34,409 nt of DNA from Prevotella sp. (GTDB lineage: Bacteria > Bacteroidota > Bacteroidia > Bacteroidales > Bacteroidaceae), in contig JALFRV010000057.1 in assembly GCA_022778905.1 (NCBI GenBank), positions 1 to 34,409 of the forward strand. The letters run 5' to 3'. This document shows positions 16,805 to 27,424 of this stretch, piece by piece. Both the position numbers and the translations under genes were made by a program. The notes below the pieces were generated by a model, which was given only the letters and a program-made list of their open reading frames with translations, was not told the origin of the DNA and did no database searches. Position 1 is the first letter of the stretch. Each line of letters opens with the position of its first letter.

Positions 16805-17953
16805 ATGATCATCGGATTCACGGTTTTTTTCCTCTTGCTGCTCCTGTCGGATGTCTGTCTGTGGCTGTCTGCAGGCTCTGTGTGGGCGGTGTCGGTGCTC
16901 TCGCTGCCGACGCTGGCTATTGCGGGCGCCTTTGTGGCTGTCCGTCGCGGTTTCTATCACAACACGTTCATCCGGCTCTTCTTTGCTTTGGTGCTGTTGT
17001 GTGCGATCCCCAAGCTCGTCTATGTGGTGTTCTCGCTCCTCGGCTTGTGGCAGCTCGGGCTGGCATTGGCCGTGTTGATCATCCTCTTTGTGGGCTATGG
17101 CTTCTTCTTCGGATGGCGTCGGATCGTTGTCCGGACGGCCTCTTGCGAGTCGGCCCTGTTGCCCCGTGAGTTTGAGGGCTACCGCATCGTGCAGCTGTCC
17201 GACCTCCATCTCGGCACGTTCAGGCGCAACCCGTCGTTCGTGCGCAAGATGGTCAGGGTGGTGGAGGACCGTCATCCGGACCTGATAGTGTTCACGGGCG
17301 ACTTGGTGAATGTGGGTGCGGAGGAGGTTGTGCCGTTTCTCAAGGACCTGAAACAGCTGCATGCGCCCGACGGGATCTATTCCGTGATGGGCAATCACGA
17401 CTATTGCGAATATTCGATGAAGAGCACGCATGGGCGGGAGACGGACGCTGACCGCCATCATGAGCCTTATGCAGCAAGGAACCGCCACGTGCTCCAGTAT
17501 CTCGAGGAGAAGATCGGCTGGCATCTGTTGCTCAATGATCATGTGCTCATCTCGCGCATGCGGGCCGACGGCAACTATCCCGAGGCCACGATAGCGCTGA
17601 TCGGTGTGGAGAACATCTCAAGGCCGCCGTTTCCCGACTATGGTGATCTCCGGAAGGCAATGGAGGGCTTGCCCGAGGGCATGTTCAAGGTGTTGCTCAG
17701 CCACGATCCGTCCCACTGGCGGCGGGGTGTGGTCCGTCAGACAGACATCGCGCTGACCCTGAGCGGGCACACGCATGCCGGTCAGGTCAAGGTCGCGCGG
17801 TTTTCACCTGCCAAGTGGGCGTATCAGGAGTGGGGAGGGAAGTATACGGAAGGTGCCTCCATGCTCTACGTATCGTTAGGACTTGGAGGCACCATGCCGT
17901 TCCGCTTCGGTGCGTGGCCCGAAGTGAATGTGATCGAACTCAGACGAGGGTAG
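16805..17953 (+). CDS. Membrane-anchored calcineurin-like metallophosphoesterase
   Basis: N-terminal TM segments, then IVQLSDLHLGTF, DLIVFTGDLVNVG, YSVMGNHDYCEY, VLLSHDP, LTLSGHTHAGQ metallophosphatase motifs. Confidence 0.93.
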   Translation: MIIGFTVFFLLLLLSDVCLWLSAGSVWAVSVLSLPTLAIAGAFVAVRRGFYHNTFIRLFFALVLLCAIPKLVYVVFSLLGLWQLGLALAVLIILFVGYGFFFGWRRIVVRTASCESALLPREFEGYRIVQLSDLHLGTFRRNPSFVRKMVRVVEDRHPDLIVFTGDLVNVGAEEVVPFLKDLKQLHAPDGIYSVMGNHDYCEYSMKSTHGRETDADRHHEPYAARNRHVLQYLEEKIGWHLLLNDHVLISRMRADGNYPEATIALIGVENISRPPFPDYGDLRKAMEGLPEGMFKVLLSHDPSHWRRGVVRQTDIALTLSGHTHAGQVKVARFSPAKWAYQEWGGKYTEGASMLYVSLGLGGTMPFRFGAWPEVNVIELRRG

Positions 17954-18839
17954 CGATGGCGTCCTCGCGGCTGCCCTGGAGCATGTCGATGACAGGGATC
18001 TCGGGCATCGTGTAGCATCCCGGCTGAAGCCGCATGGAGGCACGCGCCACGTTGACAAGTACCTGGGCAGTGAGCGCCGGATTGTTGATGCTCATGTTGA
18101 ATTCCATGCGTTGGTTCGGCGTCTTGCCGCTGACACCCTTGCGGACGAGGTTGACACCGTGTCCCATGTCACGCACTTCGTCGACCGAAGCAACGGCGAA
18201 GACATGCGTCTCGTCGTGTGCGAAGTAGGGATCAGCCTTGATTTCGGCCGTCACTTGCTCTAAGGTGTAGCCCTGTTCCAATTCTACGTAGACCATACGG
18301 CGATGGATGCCTTCGCCGAGAGGGATCGTGACGGAGAGCGCGTTCTTCACTCCCTCCTTCGAACGGGCGCACACGGAGTGACCCATAGACATGCCCGGAC
18401 CGAAGTTCGTGTAGCTCAAGCCCTTCGGAGCCAGCGTCTGCATGAGCACGCGGACGATGGAATCGGATCCCGGGTCCCAGCCTGCGGAGATGACACTCAC
18501 GGCATTGTGGGCCTTGCAGACAGGCATCAGCTCGTTGCGGTAGTCGAGAATGCCGGTGTGAATGTCGTAACTGTCCACCGTGTTAATGCCCAAGGGGAGG
18601 ATCTTCCTGGCATATTCTTCACAGCTGCGGGTGGGGGTTGCGAGGATCGCCACGTCCACATCCTTCAGCTCGGTGATGTCTTTGACGACCGGATAGGGAG
18701 TGAGTTCAAGGGGCTTGTCTGTGTCACCCTGGCGGCGAACGACGCCTGCGATCTCGAAATCTGACGAGGCTTCCAAGGCCTCGATGGCATAGCGCCCGAT
18801 ATTGCCGTATCCAATGACGGCTGCTCTGATCTTTTTCAT
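17940..18839 (-). CDS. ddh: meso-diaminopimelate D-dehydrogenase
   Basis: MKKIRAAVIGYGNIGRYAIEALEASSDFEIAGVVRR, DSYDIHTGILDYRNELMPVCKAHNAVSVISAGWDPGSDSIVRVLMQTLAPKGLSYTNFGPGMSMGHS. Confidence 0.93.
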   Translation of the reverse strand: MKKIRAAVIGYGNIGRYAIEALEASSDFEIAGVVRRQGDTDKPLELTPYPVVKDITELKDVDVAILATPTRSCEEYARKILPLGINTVDSYDIHTGILDYRNELMPVCKAHNAVSVISAGWDPGSDSIVRVLMQTLAPKGLSYTNFGPGMSMGHSVCARSKEGVKNALSVTIPLGEGIHRRMVYVELEQGYTLEQVTAEIKADPYFAHDETHVFAVASVDEVRDMGHGVNLVRKGVSGKTPNQRMEFNMSINNPALTAQVLVNVARASMRLQPGCYTMPEIPVIDMLQGSREDAIATLV

Positions 18840-18877
18840 CTTTTGCTGTTGATTGGTATTGTTCTGTCAAATATGGT

Positions 18878-18886
18878 GCAAATTTA
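18878..18886 (-). promoter_or_regulatory. -7 box for ddh
   Basis: Reverse strand TAAATTTGC. Confidence 0.45.
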
Positions 18887-19106
18887 CATCATTCTGGTGA
18901 ATTAAGCCGCCGGTAAGAATACTTTTTGTCGATTTCTTTGCAAAAACTAACAGTCTGTAAGATTTATATGCCCTTTTCATGACGGATGTCTGTCGGACCC
19001 GCCAGACTGCCTCGATATGTCAGAAGCTTAATTAGATGGCCTGCTGCACAATAAACCGACCCCCGTGGACGTTTAAAGGATGTATATATACAAATAGGTT
19101 TAGAGT

Positions 19107-19727
19107 ATGATAGAATACATCAAAGGGGAGCTGGTTGACCTGACCCCCGCCGTGGCTGTTGTCGAGACGGCCGGGGTGGGCTATGCCCTCAACATCTCGC
19201 TCAATACGTACAGCGCCGTCCAAGGCAGGAAGGAGGTGAGGCTCTACGTGCATGAGGCCCTCGTAACAGGCGGTCGCGACGACTCGTTCACCTTGTTCGG
19301 CTTCGCCTCCAAGCAGGAGCGCGAGCTCTATCGCATGCTGATCACGGTGTCGGGAGTAGGTGCCAACACGGCACGCATGATGCTTTCGTCCATGTCGCCC
19401 GTGGAACTTTGCAACGCCATAGCCAACGGAGACGACAAGCTGATCAAGCAAGTGAAAGGCATAGGACTGAAGACCGCGCAGCGCATCATTGTCGACCTGA
19501 AGGACAAGATTGTGGCCAGCGGCATCGCCGAAGAGCTGCATGTGCCCGTCCGGAGCAGCGGTGCGCCGGTGGTGGACGGCAGCATCAGGGATGAGGCAGT
19601 AGGCGCGTTGACCATGCTCGGATTTCCTCCGGCACCGTCGGCGAAGGTCGTTGTGGCCATCATGTCTGAGCATCCCGACCTCCCCGTCGAGCAAGTGGTG
19701 AAGGAAGCATTGAAGCGAATCAAGTAG
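19107..19727 (+). CDS. ruvA: Holliday junction branch migration protein RuvA
   Basis: MIEYIKGELVDLTPAVAVVETAGVGYALNISLNTY, LITVSGVGANTARMMLSSMSP, VKGIGLKTAQRIIVDLKDKI (HhH motifs). Confidence 0.96.
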   Translation: MIEYIKGELVDLTPAVAVVETAGVGYALNISLNTYSAVQGRKEVRLYVHEALVTGGRDDSFTLFGFASKQERELYRMLITVSGVGANTARMMLSSMSPVELCNAIANGDDKLIKQVKGIGLKTAQRIIVDLKDKIVASGIAEELHVPVRSSGAPVVDGSIRDEAVGALTMLGFPPAPSAKVVVAIMSEHPDLPVEQVVKEALKRIK

Positions 19728-19735
19728 AAAGGATC

Positions 19736-22700
19736 ATGAAGCTGAGGGATGGACTGTTGGCCGTATCCGCCGCCGTGCTCTTCTTGAGCATGGCAGGCTA
19801 TGCCATGTCTGTCCCGTATCGGCAGGATGAACGGACCGGACAGCGTCGGCCGAAGCAGCAGACGACCCCTCCGGCCCGGCCGAAGACGCCGGATGACACG
19901 CTGAAAATCACCTCTCAGCCGATCCTCGCCGATGAAGACTCAATCCCGGATTCGCTTCTTCACCCCCGTTGGAAGATCCAGCGGACCACGCCCGTCACGC
20001 ATGACGACCTGCTGCAGAATCCGGCCGACCTCCGCAGGCCGCTCAACCTGAAGCAGGACGTGCTCTATAACGACACGCTGGACCGCTACATCTTCGGCAC
20101 GAGATTCGGCAACAGCTGGCTCTCTGCGCCTGTCATGATGACGCCGGAGGAATATCGCGCCTGGAGCGAAAGACAGCAGCGCAACGCCTTCTTCCGTTCC
20201 AAGAACGAAGAAATCTATCAATCCAAGGGCAAGGAAAAGTTCGACTTCGCCGACATGCACTTTGATCTCGGGCCGGCGGAGAAGATCTTCGGGCCGGGCG
20301 GCGTGCGCATCAAGACGCAGGGAACGGCCGAACTGAAGTTCGGAGCAGCATTCAAGAGCATCGACAACCCGTCGCTCCCGATCCGCAACAGGAGGACGAC
20401 GATGATGGATTTTGATGAAAAAATCAACCTGAATGTCAACGGACGCGTCGGCGACAAGGTCAATATGAACCTCAATTACAACACGGATGCGACCTTCGAT
20501 TTTGATGCCCAGAACCTCAAGCTCAAGTATGACGGCAAGGAAGATGAGATCATCAAGCTGGTCGAAGCAGGCAACGTGTCGTTCCCTTCCAATTCTTCAT
20601 TGGTCAAAGGGGCCAGCTCCCTCTTTGGCATTCGTACTGACATGCAGTTCGGAAAGCTCAAACTGCAGCTCGTGGCTTCACAGAAAAAGTCGTCCACCCA
20701 CAGTCTCTCGTCCAAGGGCGGCGTGCAGCTGACGCCCTTTGAGATCGATGCCGCCGACTACGAAGAGAACCGCCACTTCTTCCTCTCGCAGTATTTCCGT
20801 GACCGGTATGATGCCTCCATGCGCACCTTACCTAATCTCACGACCGGCATTCAGATCAATCGCGTCGAGGTCTGGGTAACCAATAAGACGGGCAATACGG
20901 TCAATACGCGCAACATAGTTGCATTGACTGACTTGGGCGAAAACGAGAAGATCTCCAACCCGATGTGGACTCCGACCGGTACGGTGCCCTCAAACGGCGC
21001 CAACTCAGAATACGCCACGATCGTCGGGATGTATGCTTCCGCCCGCAATATTGAGCAGACTTCATCCGTCTTGGACGGCATCAGCGGCTTCGTGGGCGGT
21101 GCTGACTACGAGAAATTGGAGAGTGCCCGGCTGCTCGCATCATCCGAATACACCGTCAACACGGCCTTGGGCTACATCTCCCTCAATGCTTCGCTGCAGA
21201 CGGATCAGGTGCTCGCCGTGGCCTACGAATACACCTACGGAGGCAAGACCTATCAAGTCGGCGAGTTTGCAAGCGACATTACCGACGGCGGAGACACCCG
21301 GCAGGCTCTCTTCGTGAAGTCGCTGAAGAATGCGGGGAACAATCCTTCGCAAGGCAACTGGGACCTGATGATGAAGAACGTGTATTATCTCGCCTCCTCG
21401 GTAGAGAAGGATAAGTTCCGATTAGATGTCAAGTTCAAGAGCGATACGGCTGGTGTCAGCCTCAGTTATATTCCGGAAACCCAGGTGAAAGACCAGACCT
21501 TGATCAAGGTGCTGGGTGCTGACCGGCTGGATAACAACAACAAAGCCCACTCCAACGGATACTTCGATTTCGTCGAGGGCTACACGGTGAGCAACGGACG
21601 GGTGTTCTTTCCCGCGGCCGAACCGTTCGGCAGCTATCTCCGGACCTATCTGATCGCCAGGGGAGTCGCAGCCGATCGGGCGTCCAAATACAGCTTCACG
21701 GAGCTGTATGATTCCACTAAGACCGTCGCGAAGCAGATCGCCGAGAAGGACAAATATACCTTGGTGGGGCAGTTCAGGGGCACGGCGGCCAACGTGATTT
21801 CCTTCGGAGTCTACAACGTACCGCAGGGATCGGTGGTCGTGACGGCAGGAGGAGTGACGCTGAACGAGGGTTCCGACTATACCGTAGATTACAACGCCGG
21901 CGAGGTGACGATACTCAATCAGAGCATATTGGATGCCGGAACAAGCGTCAATGTATCCTTGGAGAGCAACACCGACTATCAACAGCAGCGCAAAACCATG
22001 TTCGGAGTCAACTGGGAATATGACTTCTCGAAGAACTTCCAGTTAAGTGGAACGCTTCAACATCTGTCTGAACAGGCTTTGACAACAAAGGTCGCGATGG
22101 GCGCCGAACCGCTTAACAACACGCTGTGGGGCATCAATCTCAACTGGAAACGTGAAAGCCAGTGGCTCACGAACATGTTGGACAAGCTGCCGTTTCTGCA
22201 TCTCACAAAACCCTCCAACATCTCCTTCAATGCCGAGTTTGCCCAACTGATTGCCGGACAAAGCCGCGGCACGCAGGACAACGCATCCTACTTGGACGAC
22301 TTCGAGGGTACCAAGAGTGCGATAGACGTGTCGACTCCCTCCTCCTGGATCATCTCCAGCGTGCCTTCGATGTTTCCTGAGCACAGCGACAAGACCACAC
22401 TCGCGGGCGGCTATAACCGTGCCTTGCTTTCCTGGTATCACATTGACCCGCTCTTTACGCGCCGCAGCAGTTCGCTCACTCCTAATCACATCAAGAGCGA
22501 CTTGGAACAACTGTCCAATCTGTATGTGCGCGAAGTCTACGTCAGAGAGCTTTATCCGCAGCGCGACCAGAGCTCTTACAACGGTGCAACTTCCACGTTA
22601 CCGATCCTCAATCTTGCCTACTATCCCAACGAGAGGGGCCCTTACAACTTCAATCCTGACCTCAATTTCGACGGCACTTTGCGCAATCCGCTGCAGCACT

Positions 22701-25700
22701 GGGGCGGAATGATGCGCAAACTCGATACGAATGACTTTGAGACTGCCAACGTGGAGTATATCGAGTTCTGGCTTCTGGACCCGTTTATTTATTCGAATCA
22801 GCAGGCCGATGCGGCACAGTATGGCGGCGACTTCTACATCAATCTCGGCGAAGTGAGTGAGGATGTGCTCCGCGATGGCAAGAAGTTCTACGAGAGCGGC
22901 ATGTCTGTCGACGGCACGGATCAGTACACCACGACCCAGTGGGGCAAGATCCCGACGCAGGCGACGGTCACTTACGCCTTCGCGACCACGCCGGGAAGCC
23001 GCGCCAAACAGGACGTCGGCTTCAACGGGCTGAACGATGAGGAAGAGCGGCAGTTCCCTTCTTACCAGCGCTTTCTTAACGAGATCCAGGGCAAGGTGAG
23101 TCCTGCGGTGCATGACAGCATCCAGTCCGACCCGGCCAATGACAACTACCATTACTTCCGCGGCAGCGATTACGACCGTATGGAGGCCCCCATTCTCCGG
23201 CGCTACAAGTACATCAACAATCCGCAGGGCAACTCTCCCGATTCAGAAAGCCGCAGCGAAAGCTACGACACTTCCTACAAGACCACGCCCGACGTGGAGG
23301 ATATCAACCAGGATTATACGCTGAACGAATACGAGAAATACTTCCAATACCATGTCTCCATGCGTCCGGAGGACTTGGTGGTGGGCAGGAATTTCATCGT
23401 CGACAAGCGCGTTGCGCAGGCCTCTTTGCGCAATGGGAAGACGCAAGAGGAGACCTGGTACCTGTTCAGGATACCCCTGCGGGAATACGAGGGACGCTTC
23501 GGGGCCATCTCTGACTTTACGAGTATCCGCTTCATGCGTATGTTCCTGACCAACTTCAGCCGTCCCGTTGTCCTGCGATTCGGTTCGCTCGAGTTGGTCA
23601 GAGGCGTGTGGCGGATGTACGAGCAGCCCCTCGACCGGTCGGCGCAGCAGACGGGCAAGATCGCCGTCAGCGCCGTGAGCATCGAGGAGAACAATGACAA
23701 GACGCCCGTGAACTATGTCCTCCCGCCGGGCATACGACGCGAACAGGACCCCAACCAGCCGCAGTTGGTCGAGTCAAACGAGCAAGCGCTCAACATCGTG
23801 GCATCCAATCTCAGCTCCGGAGAGTCAAAGGCGATCTACAAGAACGCTACGGTCGACATGCGGCAGTATAAACGTCTGCAGATGTTCGTACACGCCAATG
23901 CGATGGAACAGAACACAACCAACCTCCAAGACAACCAGTTGGCGATCTTCATAAGATTGGGGAGCGACTACCGGAACAACTATTACGAATATGAGATACC
24001 GCTCAAGCTGACCGCGCCCGGACATTATAACCGCATGCTGCGGAGCGACTGTGAGCTTGTCTGGCCTGCGTCCAACATGCTCGATGTGCCGCTTGACATC
24101 TTCACGAGGCTGAAGAAAGAGCGCAACAAAGCCAAGGCCGAGGGCCGCGCCTCATATAATATGGTATACGAGGCCTATGACAGTGAGCGTCCGCAGAATA
24201 AGGTCAGCATCATGGGCAATCCGTCATTGGGCGAGGTGAAGACGATGATCATCGGTGTCAGAAACAAGGCGGGCGACATGAAGAGCGGTGAGGTCTGGGT
24301 CAATGAGCTGCGCCTGAAGGAGTACAACAATGACGGCGGGTGGGCTGCCCAGAGCAATCTGAACGTCCAGCTCTCCGACTTCGGCACCGTCAACGTGCAG
24401 GGACGCTACATCTCCGAGGGCTTTGGAGGGCTCGAAGAGGGCGTCAATGAGCGCTCCACAGACAACTATAAGAACTATAGCGTGACGGCAAGCCTGGAGC
24501 TTGGAAAGTTCTTCCCCGACAAGGCTAAGGTGACTGCGCCGCTCTATTACTCAATCAGCAAGGAGGAGAACCGGCCCAAATATAACCCCCTCGACACCGA
24601 CATGAAGCTCAAAGACGCATTGGACGCGACCGCCGGAAGGCAGGAACGCGACTCCATTGAGCGCATTGCCGTCACCCGGACCACCAATACCAACTTCGCA
24701 CTCTCCAACGTTCGGTTCGGCATACAGACCAAGCGTCACCCGATGCCCTATGATCCGGCCAACTTCTCTTTCAGCTACAGCCACGCCCATCAATACACGA
24801 GCGGCGAGACCACCGTATATGAGAAGGAGGATAACTGGCGCGGAGCGATGAACTATAACTGGACGCCGGTCTACAAGAGCTGGCAACCGTTCCAGCGAAT
24901 CAAAAGCCGTTCGAAGTGGCTGGACCTCTTCAGGCAGTTCGGTCTGAACTGGCTGCCGCAGAATCTTGCCTTCAATACCGACATCGTGCGCAACTACTAC
25001 GAGCTGCAGGAACGCGACTTGGAAAGCACGGAGAATAGCCGGCTGCCCCTGACATTCAGCGAACAGTTCCTCTGGAATCGTGATTTCAGCATCCGATGGG
25101 ACTTTACGCGCAATCTGCACGTGAACTTCCAGAGTGCCACACACGCCGAGATCGAGGAGCCCTACACCCCTGTCAACAAGAATCTCTATCCGGATCGCTA
25201 CGCCGCATGGAAGGACTCCGTCAGGAACAGCATCCGCCGGCTCGGCTCGCCGCTCGACTATCAGCAGAGCTTCTCGCTCTCTTACCAGCTCCCCCTCAAT
25301 CTTCTCCCGGTCTTCGACTGGCTCAATGCCGACGCCAACTACACCGCGACCTACAGCTGGATCCGCGGGACGGACCTCGACGACGGGACTTCTCTCGGCA
25401 ACACCATTGCCAACAGCCGCAACCTGACGCTCAACGGGTCGTTTGACCTGCAGCGTCTTTACAACCACATCCCTTTCCTCAAGAAGACCAACGACCGGTT
25501 CAACAGAGCCGTGCAGCGGCCTCCCCGTCCTGCCCGGAGCACCAGCCCGAACCGGCAGGACCGTCAGGCGGCGACGGCAAGAGACCGTCAAGCCGAGCGC
25601 CAGCGACAGGCCTTGCCCCGCAATCAGCGCAGTTTCGAGCGCGAGATCACGCTCCTTCCCGACACGACACTCATCGTCAGCCACAGCCGCAACACGCGGC

Positions 25701-27343
25701 GGCTCATCGTGGCGGCCAAGACCGAGGACGGCAAGGCGTTCCCCCTGAAGTTCAGAAAGATCAATCCCAACACCATCCGCATCATCAACAAGGTCGACAC
25801 AATGATGAAACTCAAGCTCACCGTGACAGCCCGGGAGCCGTCGGACAGCAAGCCCTGGTACCGCACGGCACAGAGCTTGGCCCGCCTGCTGATGATGGTG
25901 CGCAACGTCAGCGTCAGCTATCACAGCCAGTTCTCCATGTCCCTGCCGGGCTTCCTGCCCCAGATCGGCGACGCCTTCGGCCAGACCCGCGGCTCCGGAC
26001 TGCTCTCGCCGGGGCTCGACTTCGCCTTCGGACTGACCGGAGACTCCTACATTGACAAGGCTAAGGACAACGGATGGCTGATGATGAACGACTCGGTGGC
26101 CACGCCGGCCACATCAAGCAGGAACGAGGACCTGCAGATCCGCATGACGCTCGAGCCCGTCCGCAACCTGAAGATCGACCTTAACGCCAGCCGGACCAAG
26201 AGCACTGCACGCAGCGTGCAGTACATGTATGCCGGCAATCCCACCACGCAGAGCGGCACGTTCATGATGACCACGATCTCGCTGAAGAGCGCCTTCGAGG
26301 GCATCGGCAATGCGGACAACGGCTTCCGGTCGCCGTCTTTCGAGCGCTTCTGCAAGCTCCTGCCCGACTATCAGCAGCGGGTCAGCCGCCAATATACGGG
26401 CGTTCCATATCCCGAAGGGTCCCTGCTGGCCGGCCAGACGTTCGATCCGGCCAACGGAGACGTCAGCGCCAGCAGCGCCGACGTGATGATCCCCGCATTC
26501 CTCGATGCCTATACGAGCATGGGAGGTCACTCCCTCGACCTCTTCCCGGCATTGAGCCGGCTGCTCCCCAACTGGACGCTGCGCTACTCGGGGCTGTCAA
26601 ATCTGCCCTGGTTCCGTGACGTTTTCCGCAGCTTCAACATCAACCACGCCTACAAGAGCATTTTTGCCGTAGGCGCCTACAATTCGTTCAGCACCTTCCA
26701 GGAATATATGAACGGCCTCGGCTTCGTCACTGACGCGGTCTCGGGGATGCCGGTTCCGAGCAGCATGTACAACGTTTCGACGGTCAGCATCAACGAGTCG
26801 TTCTCCCCGCTGCTCGGTGTGGACATGACGTTCTACAACAATCTCACCGCCAAACTCGAGTACCGCACCACCCGCATGCTGAGCCTGAGCATGACGAGTG
26901 TCCAGATCAACGAGGCCAACAGCCACGACTGGGTCGTCGGGATGGCCTACAAGCTGAACAATTTCAACCTCTTCGACCGTCGGGCACGGCGCCTGACAGC
27001 CTCCCGCACGAGACAGCAGCAGGGCGCGAACGGGCAGCAGACGCCAGGCGCAAATGCCGGGCGCACGGCCAGCCAGCCTAACCACGACCTCAATCTGCGC
27101 CTCGACATGAGCTACAGAAGGCAGGCGAGCGTCACCCGCGACATTGCCCTCATGTCGAGTTCGGCCAGCAGTGGCAACACCGCCTTCAAGCTGAGCTTCA
27201 TGGCCGACTATACGCTCTCGCGGCTGCTCACCATGAGTTTCTATTACGATTGCCAGACCAACTCGCCGCTCCTCTCGTCGATGGGCTATCCGACCACCAC
27301 ACACGACTTCGGACTGAACATCAAGTTCAGCCTGACAAGATGA
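19736..27343 (+). CDS. sprA: Type IX secretion/gliding protein SprA (outer-membrane translocon)
   Basis: 2535 aa with N-terminal signal; two-lobe architecture with LYNDTLDRYIFGTRFGNSWLSAPVMMTPEEYRAWSERQQ, long beta-rich repeats, YLDDFEGTKSAIDVSTPSSW, VWVNELRLKEYNNDGGWAAQSNLNVQLSDFGTVNVQGRY; directly follows ruvA. Confidence 0.95.
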   Translation: MKLRDGLLAVSAAVLFLSMAGYAMSVPYRQDERTGQRRPKQQTTPPARPKTPDDTLKITSQPILADEDSIPDSLLHPRWKIQRTTPVTHDDLLQNPADLRRPLNLKQDVLYNDTLDRYIFGTRFGNSWLSAPVMMTPEEYRAWSERQQRNAFFRSKNEEIYQSKGKEKFDFADMHFDLGPAEKIFGPGGVRIKTQGTAELKFGAAFKSIDNPSLPIRNRRTTMMDFDEKINLNVNGRVGDKVNMNLNYNTDATFDFDAQNLKLKYDGKEDEIIKLVEAGNVSFPSNSSLVKGASSLFGIRTDMQFGKLKLQLVASQKKSSTHSLSSKGGVQLTPFEIDAADYEENRHFFLSQYFRDRYDASMRTLPNLTTGIQINRVEVWVTNKTGNTVNTRNIVALTDLGENEKISNPMWTPTGTVPSNGANSEYATIVGMYASARNIEQTSSVLDGISGFVGGADYEKLESARLLASSEYTVNTALGYISLNASLQTDQVLAVAYEYTYGGKTYQVGEFASDITDGGDTRQALFVKSLKNAGNNPSQGNWDLMMKNVYYLASSVEKDKFRLDVKFKSDTAGVSLSYIPETQVKDQTLIKVLGADRLDNNNKAHSNGYFDFVEGYTVSNGRVFFPAAEPFGSYLRTYLIARGVAADRASKYSFTELYDSTKTVAKQIAEKDKYTLVGQFRGTAANVISFGVYNVPQGSVVVTAGGVTLNEGSDYTVDYNAGEVTILNQSILDAGTSVNVSLESNTDYQQQRKTMFGVNWEYDFSKNFQLSGTLQHLSEQALTTKVAMGAEPLNNTLWGINLNWKRESQWLTNMLDKLPFLHLTKPSNISFNAEFAQLIAGQSRGTQDNASYLDDFEGTKSAIDVSTPSSWIISSVPSMFPEHSDKTTLAGGYNRALLSWYHIDPLFTRRSSSLTPNHIKSDLEQLSNLYVREVYVRELYPQRDQSSYNGATSTLPILNLAYYPNERGPYNFNPDLNFDGTLRNPLQHWGGMMRKLDTNDFETANVEYIEFWLLDPFIYSNQQADAAQYGGDFYINLGEVSEDVLRDGKKFYESGMSVDGTDQYTTTQWGKIPTQATVTYAFATTPGSRAKQDVGFNGLNDEEERQFPSYQRFLNEIQGKVSPAVHDSIQSDPANDNYHYFRGSDYDRMEAPILRRYKYINNPQGNSPDSESRSESYDTSYKTTPDVEDINQDYTLNEYEKYFQYHVSMRPEDLVVGRNFIVDKRVAQASLRNGKTQEETWYLFRIPLREYEGRFGAISDFTSIRFMRMFLTNFSRPVVLRFGSLELVRGVWRMYEQPLDRSAQQTGKIAVSAVSIEENNDKTPVNYVLPPGIRREQDPNQPQLVESNEQALNIVASNLSSGESKAIYKNATVDMRQYKRLQMFVHANAMEQNTTNLQDNQLAIFIRLGSDYRNNYYEYEIPLKLTAPGHYNRMLRSDCELVWPASNMLDVPLDIFTRLKKERNKAKAEGRASYNMVYEAYDSERPQNKVSIMGNPSLGEVKTMIIGVRNKAGDMKSGEVWVNELRLKEYNNDGGWAAQSNLNVQLSDFGTVNVQGRYISEGFGGLEEGVNERSTDNYKNYSVTASLELGKFFPDKAKVTAPLYYSISKEENRPKYNPLDTDMKLKDALDATAGRQERDSIERIAVTRTTNTNFALSNVRFGIQTKRHPMPYDPANFSFSYSHAHQYTSGETTVYEKEDNWRGAMNYNWTPVYKSWQPFQRIKSRSKWLDLFRQFGLNWLPQNLAFNTDIVRNYYELQERDLESTENSRLPLTFSEQFLWNRDFSIRWDFTRNLHVNFQSATHAEIEEPYTPVNKNLYPDRYAAWKDSVRNSIRRLGSPLDYQQSFSLSYQLPLNLLPVFDWLNADANYTATYSWIRGTDLDDGTSLGNTIANSRNLTLNGSFDLQRLYNHIPFLKKTNDRFNRAVQRPPRPARSTSPNRQDRQAATARDRQAERQRQALPRNQRSFEREITLLPDTTLIVSHSRNTRRLIVAAKTEDGKAFPLKFRKINPNTIRIINKVDTMMKLKLTVTAREPSDSKPWYRTAQSLARLLMMVRNVSVSYHSQFSMSLPGFLPQIGDAFGQTRGSGLLSPGLDFAFGLTGDSYIDKAKDNGWLMMNDSVATPATSSRNEDLQIRMTLEPVRNLKIDLNASRTKSTARSVQYMYAGNPTTQSGTFMMTTISLKSAFEGIGNADNGFRSPSFERFCKLLPDYQQRVSRQYTGVPYPEGSLLAGQTFDPANGDVSASSADVMIPAFLDAYTSMGGHSLDLFPALSRLLPNWTLRYSGLSNLPWFRDVFRSFNINHAYKSIFAVGAYNSFSTFQEYMNGLGFVTDAVSGMPVPSSMYNVSTVSINESFSPLLGVDMTFYNNLTAKLEYRTTRMLSLSMTSVQINEANSHDWVVGMAYKLNNFNLFDRRARRLTASRTRQQQGANGQQTPGANAGRTASQPNHDLNLRLDMSYRRQASVTRDIALMSSSASSGNTAFKLSFMADYTLSRLLTMSFYYDCQTNSPLLSSMGYPTTTHDFGLNIKFSLTR

Positions 27344-27424
27344 CGATTCTGTCCGGAAAACTGATCGGATTCCGCCTCCTGTGCAATCCTCTTTCTGGCT
27401 CGTTCCCAACCTCCGCACTCCCCG

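Noticed and set aside
24551-25924. 457-aa minus-strand ORF antisense to sprA
   Set aside because: Low-complexity Val/Arg-rich shadow ORF opposite a well-supported gene; no recognisable motifs.
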